Part shown: in pieces, positions 46,441 to 57,045 of the stretch
Numbering within the stretch: the first letter of the stretch is position 1
Layout: each line of letters begins with the position of its first letter
Assembly (NCBI GenBank): GCA_028282885.1
Contig: JANQGX010000024.1
Span: 41,302-105,301 of the forward strand
Direction of reading: 5' to 3'
DNA from: SAR324 cluster bacterium
Lineage (GTDB): Bacteria; SAR324; XYD2-FULL-50-16
Length of the DNA: 64,000 bases
Program-made: the position numbers and the translations under genes
The notes under the pieces: generated by a model
Database searches by the model: none
What the model saw: the letters and a program-made list of their open reading frames with translations, nothing else
Told to the model about the DNA's origin: nothing

Positions 46441-47286
46441 ATGGTAAGAAATCAGCCCTGGTTAACCTTTATCACACACCTGATCATCCTGCTGGGTATC
46501 CTGGTACTAATCTTTCCGATCTACGTGACCTTTGTCGCCTCCACCCATACCCTGGAGACGATACTCAGTGTTCCCATGCCCATGCTGCCCGGAAACGAAT
46601 TGATTAATAACTATCTGACGGTGCTGACGGCCGGTTCCAACTCTGTAGGAGTATCGGTTGGCCGGATGATGATTAACAGCCTGATCATGGCATTGGGTAT
46701 TGCTTTCGGGAAGATCGTCATCTCCCTGATTGCCGCATATGCCCTGGTCTATTTCAGATTTCGGTTTCGATTGTTTTTTTTCTGGCTGATATTTATCACC
46801 CTGATGCTGCCTGTGGAGGTCAGGATTCTCCCAACATATGAGGTTGTGGCTAAAATGGGACTCCTGAATTCCTATACGGGCCTGATATTGCCACTGATCG
46901 CTTCGGCAACCGCCACATTCCTCTTCAGGCAGTTTTTTATGAGTATTCCGAATGAACTTTGTGAGGCTGCCCGGGTTGACGGAGCAGGCCCCATACGTTT
47001 TTTTATAGACATTGTTCTCCCCATGTCACGGACTTCCATCGCCGCCCTTTTTGTTATCCTGTTTATCTACGGCTGGAACCAATACCTCTGGCCATTGCTG
47101 ATAACAACCGATGAACAGTTTTACACCATGCTGATCGGAATCAAGAGAATGCTGGATGTGGGGGAGGGGCAGGTTGAGTGGCAACTGGTGATGGCCAGTA
47201 CCATGCTGGCGATAATTCCCCCGGTTATCGTGGTGGTGCAAATGCAGAAACAGTTTATTCAGGGATTGACGGAAACGGAAAAATAG
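46441..47286 (+). CDS. ugpE: sn-Glycerol-3-phosphate ABC transporter, permease
   Basis: 281 aa, six helices. [22 protein letters not shown] (about 178-199, EAA loop) and a short cytoplasmic end match UgpE/MalG-type permeases. It starts 12 bases after the ugpA stop and ends 10 bases before ugpC, a tight operon. Confidence 0.95.
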   Translation: MVRNQPWLTFITHLIILLGILVLIFPIYVTFVASTHTLETILSVPMPMLPGNELINNYLTVLTAGSNSVGVSVGRMMINSLIMALGIAFGKIVISLIAAYALVYFRFRFRLFFFWLIFITLMLPVEVRILPTYEVVAKMGLLNSYTGLILPLIASATATFLFRQFFMSIPNELCEAARVDGAGPIRFFIDIVLPMSRTSIAALFVILFIYGWNQYLWPLLITTDEQFYTMLIGIKRMLDVGEGQVEWQLVMASTMLAIIPPVIVVVQMQKQFIQGLTETEK

Positions 47287-47296
47287 GAGTGTTGGT

Positions 47297-48376
47297 ATGG
47301 CAAATGCCACGATTGAAAATGTCAAAAAATCCTTTGGTGATGTTGAGGTTCTACACGGGATCAGTTGCGATATCCGGGACGGGGAGTTTATCGTCATCCT
47401 AGGCCCCTCGGGTTGTGGAAAATCAACCCTGTTACGGTTAATTGCGGGTCTGGAAAAAATCACCTCCGGTACCATTAAAATTGAAGAAAGGGTGGTAAAC
47501 GATCTGGAACCCGCCGATAGGGATATCGCCATGGTTTTCCAGAATTATGCGCTCTATCCGCACATGACCGTGTTCAACAATATGGCTTACGGTCTGAAAA
47601 TCAGAAAAATGACCAAAGAGGAGATCAGGAATCGTGTGCACAAGGCAGCCGAAATCCTGGAACTCAGTGAGCTTCTTAACCGTAAACCCCGACAATTGTC
47701 CGGTGGACAGAGACAACGAGTTGCCATGGGACGCTGTATCGTTCGGGAACCCAAACTCTTTTTGTTTGATGAGCCTCTCAGTAACCTCGATGCCAAGTTA
47801 CGAGTTCAAATGAGATTGGAAATCAGGCGTTTGCATCAATCTCTTAATATTACCAGTATTTATGTTACTCACGACCAGGTAGAAGCCATGACGCTGGCAG
47901 ATCGGCTGATCGTAATGGACAAGGGATTTGCGGGGCAGATCGGTACTCCCTTGGAAGTATACGAGAAACCGGCCAACAAGTTTGTAGCGGGATTTATCGG
48001 TTCACCGGCGATGAATTTTTTCGATGCGGAAATGGCGGGAGATGGAAAATCGATTCGTCTGTCATCTGGTGAAGGTTTACAGCTTTCCGGCGAAGGTGTT
48101 ACCGAGACTGCCGAGAAAACCGTAACAGTCGGTATCCGACCCGAACATTTCGTGATCTGTGATGAAAATAAAGCTCAAATTCATCTACGGACCGATCTTG
48201 TTGAAAAGCTGGGTGCGGATACCCTGGTTCATGGCTATTTCAAGGATAACGGGGATGCTTTGACGCTCAGGCTCAACGGAATTCAACACTTTGACAGGAA
48301 CAATTTACTGCCTATGTGGGTTGCACCGGAAAATGTTCATGTATTTAATCAACAGTCCGGTGACCGACTGAACTGA
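47297..48376 (+). CDS. ugpC: sn-Glycerol-3-phosphate ABC transporter, ATPase
   Basis: 359 aa. Walker [10 protein letters not shown] (36-44), signature LSGGQRQRV, Walker [14 protein letters not shown] and H-loop VTHDQVEAM are intact. The C-terminal TOBE/OB-fold region (about 240-359) is the usual MalK/UgpC regulatory half. TGGxxx start with AGGAG. It powers the UgpBAE importer. Confidence 0.96.
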   Translation: MANATIENVKKSFGDVEVLHGISCDIRDGEFIVILGPSGCGKSTLLRLIAGLEKITSGTIKIEERVVNDLEPADRDIAMVFQNYALYPHMTVFNNMAYGLKIRKMTKEEIRNRVHKAAEILELSELLNRKPRQLSGGQRQRVAMGRCIVREPKLFLFDEPLSNLDAKLRVQMRLEIRRLHQSLNITSIYVTHDQVEAMTLADRLIVMDKGFAGQIGTPLEVYEKPANKFVAGFIGSPAMNFFDAEMAGDGKSIRLSSGEGLQLSGEGVTETAEKTVTVGIRPEHFVICDENKAQIHLRTDLVEKLGADTLVHGYFKDNGDALTLRLNGIQHFDRNNLLPMWVAPENVHVFNQQSGDRLN

Positions 48377-48429
48377 GATGATGTTGATGCTATTGAATCG
48401 GTGTAGTTCCCCGATACGGATAACGCCTT

Positions 48430-49446
48430 ATGAATCACTTCCCCGATCCTTTCCAACCCAATGCGGCGCTGACAGTTTTGATTGCCCTGTTGCTGTCGTT
48501 CGCTGCCACAGCTTTTGCTCAATCTCCATCAATGACTGACATTTCTCACCCTAACCAAAATCCTTATGTTATCGGGCACAGGGGCGCCGCCGGATTACTA
48601 CCGGAAAACACCCTGGCAGGCTTCAAAAAAGCATGTGAAATAGGAGTAGACGGCATCGAACTGGATGTTTTGATAACAGCGGACGGTGAACTGGTTGTTT
48701 ATCACGATTACGCTTTGAATCCCGATATCACTCGCACGGAAGACGGTAACTGGCTGGATCCTTTTGTACAACTGGTCGTTAAAGAGTTATCGCTTTCCAG
48801 AATTAAACGTTTTGATGTGGGAAGATTACAGGCGCATACACCTTACTCTGCAAGGTATCCCGAACAGAAAGCGGCAGATGGGGAACATATTCCTACTTTC
48901 AGGGAGGTTGCCTCGCTGTTCAAACAGTCCTGTGGACCTTCGACAAAACTTTTTGTTGAAATCAAAACATCTCCGGAACAACCCGATGCAACTCCATCAC
49001 CGGAGCTTGTTTGTGATAAGACTATTGAGATTATCCGGGAAGAGGAACTGACAGATCGCGCCTGGATCCTCTCCTTCGATTGGCGCAATCTCCTTTATGT
49101 TCAGAATTCAGCGCCCGAACTGACCACCGTCTACCTGACCATCATCGCGTCCAAGTTCAACACCTTGAAACCGGGACAACCCAATGGATCTCCCTGGCTG
49201 GCCGGAATGGACATTGATGATTTCGGTGGATCGGCACCCCGGACGGTTAAAGCTGCAGGCGGTTCTGTCTGGTCTCCCTACTTCAGGAACCTGACGCCGG
49301 GACTGTTGGCAGAGGCCCATGACCTCGGTCTGCTGGTTTCCGTCTGGACACCGGACGATCCAACTCAAATGGAAAAACTGATCGGAATGGGCGTCGACGC
49401 CATCACAACCAATCGACCTGATCTTCTCAAAAATCTGCTGAAATAA
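48430..49446 (+). CDS. Exported glycerophosphodiester phosphodiesterase
   Basis: 338 aa. A signal peptide (hydrophobic about 13-28, ending TAFAQ) marks it as periplasmic or secreted, like GlpQ. The active-site motifs GHRGAAGLLPENT (48-60) and ELDVLITADGELVVYHD with the second His are intact. It cleaves glycerophosphodiesters to glycerol-3-phosphate, the ligand of the Ugp importer just upstream, so the operon is a complete scavenging unit. No visible ribosome-binding site. Confidence 0.94.
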   Translation: MNHFPDPFQPNAALTVLIALLLSFAATAFAQSPSMTDISHPNQNPYVIGHRGAAGLLPENTLAGFKKACEIGVDGIELDVLITADGELVVYHDYALNPDITRTEDGNWLDPFVQLVVKELSLSRIKRFDVGRLQAHTPYSARYPEQKAADGEHIPTFREVASLFKQSCGPSTKLFVEIKTSPEQPDATPSPELVCDKTIEIIREEELTDRAWILSFDWRNLLYVQNSAPELTTVYLTIIASKFNTLKPGQPNGSPWLAGMDIDDFGGSAPRTVKAAGGSVWSPYFRNLTPGLLAEAHDLGLLVSVWTPDDPTQMEKLIGMGVDAITTNRPDLLKNLLK

Positions 49447-49461
49447 AAAAAGAGAGCAAGA

Positions 49462-49486
49462 CCGGGGAAAGGAATCCTCGGGTTTT
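49462..49486 (+). terminator. Rho-independent terminator of the ugp operon
   Basis: CCGGGG (49462-49467) pairs with CCTCGG (49476-49481) with one G-T wobble, followed by GTTTT. It comes 16 bases after the phosphodiesterase stop and just touches the end of the convergent vapC gene. Confidence 0.65.
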
Positions 49487-49892
49487 AAGTATTGAAGGGG
49501 TTATGAATCCGTAGCTGTTTCTCTACGATCAGATTATTCTGCATATCCTCTGAATACAGTGTATCGCATCCTCCAAGCAAAGCGGCTGATACGATCATAG
49601 CATCATAAACACTCAGATTATATCGCTCAGCGAGGAATCTCCCTTTATCATGTGTGTCGATTGTCAGAGGTTCGGTTTGGCAGATGGCTCTGATCAAGTA
49701 TAAAATCTCTGTTATCTCAGACCATGGCAGGAGCAGCTTTCGACGCGTCACATTGGTAAACTCATTTAAAACCTGCACACTGATTAACCCTCCGTTTTTG
49801 AGGATCGATTCGACACAATTGGCCTTGGCTGTATCGGAAGACAAAAGGTAAAGAAGAATATTGGTGTCAAAAAATGCTTTAGTACCGGGCAT
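49485..49892 (-). CDS. vapC: PIN-domain ribonuclease toxin (VapC-like)
   Basis: 135 aa from ATG 49892; a TTG start at 49910 would add six residues. The four acidic PIN residues appear in FFDTNI, LNEFTN, YDAMIV and SEDM. PIN toxins cleave RNA (often tRNA or rRNA loops). It overlaps the antitoxin gene end, a normal toxin-antitoxin arrangement. Confidence 0.9.
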   Translation of the reverse strand: MPGTKAFFDTNILLYLLSSDTAKANCVESILKNGGLISVQVLNEFTNVTRRKLLLPWSEITEILYLIRAICQTEPLTIDTHDKGRFLAERYNLSVYDAMIVSAALLGGCDTLYSEDMQNNLIVEKQLRIHNPFNT

Positions 49893-50112
49893 TGGCTTCT
49901 TCGCGGTCAAGTTTAAAATCTGCAGGAATCTTGTTCCTGAATTTCCTTAACTGCTTTAAACAAGCCTCGTTCCCGGATTTCTTTCGCAGGTGAAAAACCC
50001 GTTCATCTGCAATCAGAATTTCAACATCATCACCTTCGTTTAGAGATAAAGCTTTGACCACCGAGGCAGGCAAGCGTATTGCCAAACTGTTTCCCCATTT
50101 TGAAACTTGCAT
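49879..50112 (-). CDS. vapB: AbrB/MazE-type antitoxin (VapB-like)
   Basis: 77 aa. The SpoVT/AbrB swapped-hairpin motif KWGNSLAIRLPASVVKALSL (5-24) and GDDVEILIADE are clear. It binds DNA and neutralises the PIN toxin encoded in overlap downstream. It starts after an AGGA site; the promoter carries an inverted repeat. Confidence 0.92.
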   Translation of the reverse strand: MQVSKWGNSLAIRLPASVVKALSLNEGDDVEILIADERVFHLRKKSGNEACLKQLRKFRNKIPADFKLDREEANARY

Positions 50113-50133
50113 GATTATTCCTGTCTTGTTTTG

Positions 50134-50157
50134 GATATACTTTTAGTAATGTGTATC
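50134..50157. promoter_or_regulatory. Inverted repeat upstream of vapBC, likely operator
   Basis: GATATAC (50134-50140) and GTGTATC (50151-50157) with a 10-base spacer match at 6 of 7 positions. They lie 21 bases before the antitoxin start, where VapB-type proteins autoregulate. Confidence 0.5.
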
Positions 50158-50203
50158 ATTTTAAGTCAAATCAAGTCAATTTGGTTGCAAGCTTGGACAT
50201 GGA

Positions 50204-50259
50204 TACACAACACCTCATTGCTGGATTCACATCGTGAGGCTCGCAGTTTACTGTGTGTA
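50204..50259. repeat. Nested inverted repeat after the sugar operon
   Basis: TACACA/TGTGTA (50204-50209, 50254-50259) encloses CCTCA/TGAGG (50213-50239). It lies 25 bases past the GPH stop at 50284 on the minus strand. It could be the operon's 3' stem; there is no T-run. Confidence 0.35.
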
Positions 50260-50283
50260 TGGAATTAAGGTTTACATCCCCAG

Positions 50284-51744
50284 TTAACCCAGCATGGATT
50301 TAAGGTTCGATTCTTCTGCTTTGATCCTATCCGAATCCTCTCCTTTCTGCCGTGCTTTCAGAAAATCGATCAGCCTGGCATGACATTCTTTGGTGAGCGG
50401 GTAGCGGTAACAGGACAAAAAGGCGATCAGGATGAAGATGCAGGGAATGAGGATAAACATCAGCATCAGGATCAACTGAAATTCCGGTGTCTGCTGTTGG
50501 GGAATACTTTTCAGGACCCCATCCACATGGGTTTCAACCGGTGGTTTGTATCCGGCCCAATGAATGCTGTTTCCGACAAAGAACATGACGAGTGCTCCCC
50601 CGGTTTTTCTCAGAAAAGCAAAGATACCGGAAAAAAGTCCTTCCCTCCTTCTGCCGCTGAACAGTTCATCAGCATCGGGAATATCCGGAAAAATGGCAAA
50701 AACCATCACCTGGATACCTGCAGCAGCGGTTCCGAACAGGGCGCCGAAAAGATAGATGGTCATCACCTGATCCTTGCTGATCAAGGGTACGAGAAAAAAA
50801 GAAATAATCCACAATATACAGGATCCCATGTAAGTAAGGCGTTTACCGATTTTGAGGCTGATTCTCTCCACCACGGGAATGGCTATCAGCATGCAGAGAT
50901 AAACAGGAACCAGCAGCGTCATCATGGAAGAGATGCCGAGACTATAGGTGAGAAAGTAGATTGCCATGGCCATGACCGCGTCCTGGGCCATAAAACCGAA
51001 GAGATACATCATGACGACAAAGCGGAAGGGTCTCAATTTCAACGGTTCAACCAGATAGTCGTGGAAAAATATCTTGAGGCTTCCGATCTTCTTTTTGGGC
51101 GCCAGCATGGCCTCGGGCGGTTCCTTGCAGAAGAGAAATGTTGCGATATAAGGCAGGGCAAAGAACAATCCGAAGGCAATGGACATGACAAAGAACCCGG
51201 TGGCTTTGTCATCTCCGAACATCATATCTACAAAAACATCTTTGGCGATCGTTCCTGCCAGAATTCCGGAGATATTGGAAAATATCATTCGGTAGGTTGA
51301 AAGTCGGGTGCGTTCATCGTAGTCGCTGGACAATTCAGCCGCTATGGAATTGTAGGGTACCCAGACGATGGTAAACACAGTGGAAAAAAAGAGGTAGGCA
51401 ATTAGGACATAAAGAAACTTAAGCCCTTCCCTCTGGATTGGGACAGGCGCCCACATCAAGACAAACGAGACAAAAATCAGAACGATTCCCGCCAAAAAAT
51501 AGGGTCTTCTTCGACCAAAACGGGTTCTGGTGTTGTCGGAGATGATCCCCATGAAGGGATCCGTCAGAGCGTCCCAGATTTTACTGATCAGAAAGGCGGT
51601 CCCTGCCAGAACCGGGTTGATCAGAAGGACATCAGTGAGAAAATAGAGGTAATACATGGAGATAATCGTAGTGGCGCCACCACCATAGATATCTCCCATT
51701 CCATAACCCAGTTTGGTTTTAAACGTCAGCTTCCCTGTACTCAT
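50284..51744 (-). CDS. GPH-family (glycoside-pentoside-hexuronide:cation) symporter
   Basis: 486 aa, twelve helices. The N-terminal signature KLTFKTKLGYGMGDI, then the loop TDPFMGIISDNTRTRFGRRRP, is standard. PDIPDADELFSGRRREG occupies the middle loop. It is the last gene of the minus-strand sugar operon, following FucI-like after 88 bases, and probably imports the operon's sugar or glycoside. Confidence 0.92.
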   Translation of the reverse strand: MSTGKLTFKTKLGYGMGDIYGGGATTIISMYYLYFLTDVLLINPVLAGTAFLISKIWDALTDPFMGIISDNTRTRFGRRRPYFLAGIVLIFVSFVLMWAPVPIQREGLKFLYVLIAYLFFSTVFTIVWVPYNSIAAELSSDYDERTRLSTYRMIFSNISGILAGTIAKDVFVDMMFGDDKATGFFVMSIAFGLFFALPYIATFLFCKEPPEAMLAPKKKIGSLKIFFHDYLVEPLKLRPFRFVVMMYLFGFMAQDAVMAMAIYFLTYSLGISSMMTLLVPVYLCMLIAIPVVERISLKIGKRLTYMGSCILWIISFFLVPLISKDQVMTIYLFGALFGTAAAGIQVMVFAIFPDIPDADELFSGRRREGLFSGIFAFLRKTGGALVMFFVGNSIHWAGYKPPVETHVDGVLKSIPQQQTPEFQLILMLMFILIPCIFILIAFLSCYRYPLTKECHARLIDFLKARQKGEDSDRIKAEESNLKSMLG

Positions 51745-51832
51745 GATACTCTCCTTTCAAGAAAATTGACTTCCGTTTGTTTTCCTGCCCCCTTCGGTAG
51801 AGCAGCTCGATGTGCCGGTAACTTGCCGAGTT

Positions 51833-53635
51833 TTATATCCGGCTACCATAAAGAGGTCCCAACCGGGAGCAGGCTCTGAAATCGGCCTCTTCGGTGGCCG
51901 TTGTACCACAGGCATCCCAATAAGAAGGCCTGAAAATGTTTATATCCGGAACATTGTGCATGTTCACGGGAATGCGTAGCATTGAGGCCAGTGTGATCAG
52001 GTCGGAACCAACATGTCCGTAGCAGAGCGCACAATGATTGGAACCCCACTTCTTCATGACAGTATAAATGTCGCGAAATGCTCCGTCCCCGGTTACTCTC
52101 GGAACAAAAAAGGTTCTCGGCCAAGTGGGATCTGTACGTTGCACCACTTTTTGATGAATTGGTTCCGGTAGCGAAATGGAATATCCTTCCGCCATCTGCA
52201 GAACAGGCCCCAGGTTTTTAACCAGGTTCAGACGGATCATGGTCATGGGCATCCCTCCCCTGGTTTCGAATGAGCTGGAAAAACCGCCTCCACGAAAAGT
52301 CCACAGCTTGGCCGATCCCCATTTGGTGGATTCCAGGTATTTTTCCGTCTCTTCTTCGGTCAGCTCCCAGAAAGGCTTTATGCAGGGTTTCCCCTCTTTT
52401 TCACTTGCTCCGCAGCCGTCCAGGGCTGCGGCTCCGGAGTTCGTCAGGTAGATAAAACCGTCCTTTCCTTCGCCTTCGGGCAGTTGACCGGTAATGCGCT
52501 CTATCGATTCCGCACTCCAGAATGATCGAACATCGGCAAAAACCTGGGCTGTTCCGGTGAGCAGGTGACCGAACAGCATGGAAAGGGCGTTAAGGCTGTC
52601 ATTCTCGGTCGCTAAAACATATGGTTGCCGTAATCCATTCCAGTCGAATCCGGAGTTGAGAACACTCTCCATGAAATCCCCGGTGGGCATAAAGTCCGTC
52701 CAATGACGCTGTCCCTGGAATCCGGCGGCAATTGCATTGTGACCCGCTGCTTCTTCCAGGTGCCCTGCCTTACCGAGAGCCGGATTTCCGACCATGAGAT
52801 CCTTGGCGATCAGGGCCATTTTGATCACCGTCTTCCAGTTTTCCGCTTTCTGTTCTGCAGTTTCGGATTTTTCCTCGGGATTGGGATCTTTCATCTCTCC
52901 GCAGTTCTTTTCCACCCAGTCTAGCGCCCTGAGATACTCTTCCCGGTCGTATATCTCCCGATTGATTCTGCGGGTAAATTCCGACATATCGACGTGCTGG
53001 TGTTTCATCCCCAGGTATGATTGCAGAAAATCACTGTCGACAATGGAAGAGGCGATTCCCATGCTGACCCCTCCCATCGAGAGATACGATTTCCCCCTCA
53101 TGATTCCCAGGGCAACAGCACAGCGGGCAAAACTCAATATCTGTTCTTGAATCTCGGATGGGATTGAGTTATCGGTCAAATCCTGGATATTGCGGCTATA
53201 GAGTTTAAAAATGGGTAATCCTTTTTGATCATGGGCGGAAGTCAATCCTGCCAGGTAAACAGCCCCGGGTCTTTCCGTCCCATTGAATCCCCAAACCGCT
53301 TTGGGCAGCAAAGGGTCCATATCCATCGTTTCGGTTGGGTAACACCAGCTAGGCGTAACTGTCAGTACGCCACAGACTCCGGCCTTTACGAATTTGGCGT
53401 CACAATCGGCTGCTTCGGCCAGACCGCCGATGGTTGTATCAGCGATAACACACTCAACAGGATCGCCATAAATTGTACGTAACGACTCGGAAATCAATTT
53501 GGCGACATTACGCGCCAACATCATGGTTTTTTCTTCCAGGGCTTCTCTCACCCCATTACGCCTACCATCGATGGTGGGACGTATACCTATCGCGACTCCC
53601 CTGCCATGCAGTTTTCGTTGTCTACTCGTCTTCAT
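51833..53635 (-). CDS. fucI: L-fucose isomerase-like sugar isomerase
   Basis: 600 aa, the length of FucI. The family sequence [14 protein letters not shown] and the metal-site [15 protein letters not shown] are present. [21 protein letters not shown] and the final [18 protein letters not shown] stretch (His ligand) are also conserved. FucI converts L-fucose (or D-arabinose) to the 2-ketose using manganese. Here it is next to a PfkB kinase and an Eda-type aldolase instead of fucK/fucA, so the substrate may be another deoxy or pentose sugar. GGAG 8 bases before ATG. Confidence 0.93.
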   Translation of the reverse strand: MKTSRQRKLHGRGVAIGIRPTIDGRRNGVREALEEKTMMLARNVAKLISESLRTIYGDPVECVIADTTIGGLAEAADCDAKFVKAGVCGVLTVTPSWCYPTETMDMDPLLPKAVWGFNGTERPGAVYLAGLTSAHDQKGLPIFKLYSRNIQDLTDNSIPSEIQEQILSFARCAVALGIMRGKSYLSMGGVSMGIASSIVDSDFLQSYLGMKHQHVDMSEFTRRINREIYDREEYLRALDWVEKNCGEMKDPNPEEKSETAEQKAENWKTVIKMALIAKDLMVGNPALGKAGHLEEAAGHNAIAAGFQGQRHWTDFMPTGDFMESVLNSGFDWNGLRQPYVLATENDSLNALSMLFGHLLTGTAQVFADVRSFWSAESIERITGQLPEGEGKDGFIYLTNSGAAALDGCGASEKEGKPCIKPFWELTEEETEKYLESTKWGSAKLWTFRGGGFSSSFETRGGMPMTMIRLNLVKNLGPVLQMAEGYSISLPEPIHQKVVQRTDPTWPRTFFVPRVTGDGAFRDIYTVMKKWGSNHCALCYGHVGSDLITLASMLRIPVNMHNVPDINIFRPSYWDACGTTATEEADFRACSRLGPLYGSRI

Positions 53636-53640
53636 CTTTA

Positions 53641-54690
53641 TTATCTCCGAATTTCACCACTTTGACCGGACATGACATTTTCCACTTCGGCCCTGCTCAC
53701 CATCGATGTGTCTCCAGGGGTGGTCATGGTCAGGGCTCCCAATGTGATTCCATATTGCAGTGCGGTTTCGTAGGATTCATTTTTCATTAATCCGAATATC
53801 ACCCCGGCTGCAAAGGCATCGCCAGCTCCTACACGATCATAAATTTCCAAATCCATCCATTCGGTTGCCTTCTGAAATCCTTTTTCGGAAAAGCAAGCGG
53901 CTCCCCAGTCATTCCTGGTGGCAGATCGGACCTCCCGGCCTGTTGCGGCGACCAGGGAGAGGTTAGGATACTTGACCGCCACATCCCGTAACGTCTCTTC
54001 CCAGGACTCAATGTCTTTATACAGGGGGCCACCGGTAAACATAACATCGGCTTGTTGCAGAAAGGCATGATTGACGGTTTCGCTCTGCTCCTTTCCCCCA
54101 CGTTGATCCCATAACGCTGCCCGGAAGTTGGGATCATATGAGACGACGGTTCCATGTTTGCGGGCAACACAAATCGCCTCTTCGACAACCGACGGAGTGG
54201 TTTCGGACAAACCCGCAAAAATTCCACCGGTATGAAACCATCTCACACCGTCCACGCCAAACAGTTCTTCCCAATTTATATCGCCGGCAGTCAATTGGGA
54301 TACGGCGGAATTTCCCCGGTCAAACAACCCTTGTGCACCACGGATACCGAATCCCCTCTCCATAAAATAGAGTCCGTTTCGGGCCGAAGCGCCGATACCA
54401 TCAAAATCCATCCATTTGATCCAACGGGTGTCGACTCCACCGGATCGGATTCGCCCTTCAACCAATCGGCCAATTTCATTATCTACCAGGGCAGTTATCA
54501 CTGCGGTGTGCTGTTTGAAGCAACTGCTTAAATTCTTCGCTACATTATATTCTCCCCCGCCTTCCCAGACTTTAAAACTGTCGGCATTTCGTATTCTCTC
54601 AATACCCGGATCGAATCGAAGCATCACTTCGCCAAGACTGACCAGATCATAGCGACAATCAGCAGCGGGTTTTATCCGGAGCTTTTTCAT
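53641..54690 (-). CDS. PfkB-family carbohydrate kinase (KDG kinase-like)
   Basis: 349 aa. The family-1 motif [13 protein letters not shown] (45-57) and the C-terminal catalytic motif [16 protein letters not shown] (D in GAGDAFA) are intact. The early [15 protein letters not shown] and DxRWIKWM sugar-lid region resemble 2-keto-3-deoxygluconate kinases. It starts in an ATGA overlap with the aldolase gene stop. The likely reaction is phosphorylation of a 2-keto-3-deoxy sugar acid. Confidence 0.88.
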   Translation of the reverse strand: MKKLRIKPAADCRYDLVSLGEVMLRFDPGIERIRNADSFKVWEGGGEYNVAKNLSSCFKQHTAVITALVDNEIGRLVEGRIRSGGVDTRWIKWMDFDGIGASARNGLYFMERGFGIRGAQGLFDRGNSAVSQLTAGDINWEELFGVDGVRWFHTGGIFAGLSETTPSVVEEAICVARKHGTVVSYDPNFRAALWDQRGGKEQSETVNHAFLQQADVMFTGGPLYKDIESWEETLRDVAVKYPNLSLVAATGREVRSATRNDWGAACFSEKGFQKATEWMDLEIYDRVGAGDAFAAGVIFGLMKNESYETALQYGITLGALTMTTPGDTSMVSRAEVENVMSGQSGEIRR

Positions 54691-55346
54691 GAATGATTCT
54701 CCTTTGTCTGCTTTACCAGACTCAAAGACTCCCTGCAGGTTTGAACGATGGCATTGTAATTTCCCTGATTCATTGCATTATTGTCGATCAGCCAGCTTCC
54801 GGAACAACTGAATATGTAAGGTAGCTCCAGGTACGACTTCAGGTTGTTTTTATCGATACCTCCCGAGGGTATGAAACGAACATCCGGAAAGGGACCGTTA
54901 AAGGACCGCAGGGTTTTGACGCCTCCGAAATCTTCAGCCGGAAAGAACTTAAGAATCGATAGACCAAGTTTCAAGGCCTGATGAGTCTCGGTTGGGGTAC
55001 TGACCCCGGGAAAAACGGGAATATCTTTATCAATACAATATTCAACCAGTTGCGGTATCAGGCAGGGAGAAACAATGAAATCAGCCCCGGCATTCACGGC
55101 CTCCTTGGCCTGTTCGACGGATAGCACTGTTCCCGCACCGACTGTTATTTCCGTTTCCTGTGATGCCATTGCAATTGCTTTTTCAGCCAGGGATGACCTG
55201 AAGGCAATCTCGATTATCGGTACCTCTCCCGAGCAGAGTGCACTGCATAGGGGTAGTACCTGTTCAAGATCACTGATAGTGACCAAGGGAAGCAATCGGA
55301 TTTGTGACATCCGGTCGATTATTGCCTTTGAACTTTTTTCCTTCAT
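54687..55346 (-). CDS. KDPG aldolase-family (Eda-like) aldolase
   Basis: 219 aa. Class I pyruvate-aldolase motifs: GEVPIIEIAFRS (37-48, proton-transfer Glu), VGAGTVLS, FIVSPCLIP and the Schiff-base lysine in LKFFPAEDFGG. The reaction is cleavage of 2-keto-3-deoxy-phospho-sugar acids to pyruvate plus an aldehyde. Overlaps the kinase gene by four bases. The two form a KDG to pyruvate step that a uronate or deoxy-sugar pathway would use. Confidence 0.92.
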   Translation of the reverse strand: MKEKSSKAIIDRMSQIRLLPLVTISDLEQVLPLCSALCSGEVPIIEIAFRSSLAEKAIAMASQETEITVGAGTVLSVEQAKEAVNAGADFIVSPCLIPQLVEYCIDKDIPVFPGVSTPTETHQALKLGLSILKFFPAEDFGGVKTLRSFNGPFPDVRFIPSGGIDKNNLKSYLELPYIFSCSGSWLIDNNAMNQGNYNAIVQTCRESLSLVKQTKENHS

Positions 55347-55358
55347 GGCTTTTTCCAG

Positions 55359-56384
55359 TTAATCAAGATATTTCAGGTATCGATCATCAACGGTTTCCAT
55401 TCTCCCCGAATTAGCCGATCGATACATAGCATCAACTGCAGCCATCACAGGCAATGCATTTTCCAGCGGCATCGCGTAGGGGCGATCATCAAAGATCCAT
55501 TGTCTAAACGCTTCGATGCTGGCAACAAGAGCATGCAATCCTCGAACGGGCGGCTTTTTCTTTTTCACCTTCACACCGACAAATCGCGATTTGGGGAAGA
55601 AGTGCCCCTGGTAGAGACCAGTGCCTTTGCTGCCAAACACCTCCATGGTGATACAGCGCTCGGGTTCGGCAATCATGGAGCTGGAAAGTTGAATCAAACG
55701 GCCGTTATCCAGCTCCAGGATTCCCATAAACGTATCTTCGACTTCGACGTTTTGAAATTTCATTTTTTTGTTGATTCCTGAAGCCGATACGGGTTTTCCA
55801 CCCAGAATCCACATGGCCACATCAACGATATGACTGGCCTGCGTAATCAGTGTTCCTCCACCTGCCTGTTGCAGACTGGCATGCCAGGCTGAATCGGTAA
55901 AGTAGCTGTTTTCCCGATGCCAGGGTACATTGCAGCAGGCATAGTATAGATCTCCCAGATCACCGCCGTGGGCAGCCTTAGCAATGGCATAGCAGGCTTT
56001 ATCGTAGCGATATTGATAGTTGATTCCCACTTTGAGATCATACTGCCTGGACACTTCGCAGAGTTCGAGTGATTCGTCCAGCGTGGATGCAACAGGTTTT
56101 TCGCACAAGACATGATGTCCATTTTCCAAAGCTTTTTTTGCCATCGGCAGATGCAGGTGGTGGGGCACTGCCAGATAAACTGCATCCGGCGTCTCCTGTT
56201 CCAACATGGTTTCGTAATCACTATACGCCCTTTTGATCTTGTATTTTTTTGCGAACATCTCAGCCTTGCCGAGATCCAGATCCACGCAGGCAACCGAGTC
56301 GATTTTTCTGCTCAGGCGGCAGATAAACGCCGAATCCTTAGTGATGTCGCCACACCCTACAAAGACTATTTTCATTTTTTGCAT
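55359..56384 (-). CDS. Gfo/Idh/MocA-family NAD(P)-dependent oxidoreductase
   Basis: 341 aa. Rossmann start MKIVFVGCGDIT (4-15; a variant of GxGxxG), the sugar-binding CEKPVAST (94-101, Lys97-like) and the C-terminal YxxH-type stretch ending RSANSGRMETV. Family members oxidise a hydroxyl of sugars, inositols or sugar acids. Follows ThuA after 28 bases, a common pairing in sugar operons. Confidence 0.9.
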   Translation of the reverse strand: MQKMKIVFVGCGDITKDSAFICRLSRKIDSVACVDLDLGKAEMFAKKYKIKRAYSDYETMLEQETPDAVYLAVPHHLHLPMAKKALENGHHVLCEKPVASTLDESLELCEVSRQYDLKVGINYQYRYDKACYAIAKAAHGGDLGDLYYACCNVPWHRENSYFTDSAWHASLQQAGGGTLITQASHIVDVAMWILGGKPVSASGINKKMKFQNVEVEDTFMGILELDNGRLIQLSSSMIAEPERCITMEVFGSKGTGLYQGHFFPKSRFVGVKVKKKKPPVRGLHALVASIEAFRQWIFDDRPYAMPLENALPVMAAVDAMYRSANSGRMETVDDRYLKYLD

Positions 56385-56412
56385 AACATATCAGATATTA
56401 AGGTTCACCGGA

Positions 56413-57027
56413 TTAGTCACCCTGAATCCAGTCCAGGCTGTTGTAGATAATATTTGCAACCTGTGGAGATTTGAAAACAGCGGACCGGTGCCCCAGGGAC
56501 AGATAGGCCAGTTTGCCGCGTCCCAATTCCCGGGTCCAGACCACGGGTTCTTTTTTTTGGTTGACTTCCGTGAAGAAGTGAACGGAGATGTCTTCTTTGT
56601 ATTTGTGAATATACAGCTCGTCAGTGACCTTAAATTTTGAGATACCGGGATACGGACCTCCTGCATCCCGCTCCGGTTTAACCTCGAACTCGCGGACCGG
56701 ACCGTGGGATATAAACTTCCCCCCGATCAGGTTGTAGTACCGGTCACTTTGCTTAAAGGATGCCGAAGCAGAGTGGATTGCAAACAGGCCACCTCCATTG
56801 AAAACGAAATCCTCCAGAGCATTCAATGTCTCCTCCGATATCCGTGAGCGTTGAAAATAGAGAATGACGGCTGAGAAATCACCGGCAGGCAGGGAAGACA
56901 GGCTATCAAGCTCCGTCACATAGCTGAATGAATAACCCGTTTTGTCATCCAATACCTTTTTCAAGTTCCGGCGGCAAAGCAGGTTTGGATGCACTATTCC
57001 GCTTGATACAACCAGAATTTGTTTCAT
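56413..57027 (-). CDS. ThuA-domain (trehalose-utilisation-like) protein
   Basis: 204 aa, entirely a ThuA/GATase-1-like domain: ILVVSSGIVHPNL, FVFNGGGLFAIHSAS and WTRELGRGKLAYLSLGH are recognisable. It lacks the usual catalytic Cys of glutaminases. ThuA domains are found with sugar oxidoreductases and may act on keto-sugars, but the chemistry is not fixed. AAGGA ribosome-binding site. Confidence 0.85.
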   Translation of the reverse strand: MKQILVVSSGIVHPNLLCRRNLKKVLDDKTGYSFSYVTELDSLSSLPAGDFSAVILYFQRSRISEETLNALEDFVFNGGGLFAIHSASASFKQSDRYYNLIGGKFISHGPVREFEVKPERDAGGPYPGISKFKVTDELYIHKYKEDISVHFFTEVNQKKEPVVWTRELGRGKLAYLSLGHRSAVFKSPQVANIIYNSLDWIQGD

Positions 57028-57045
57028 ATTTATCCTTTTTTAATG

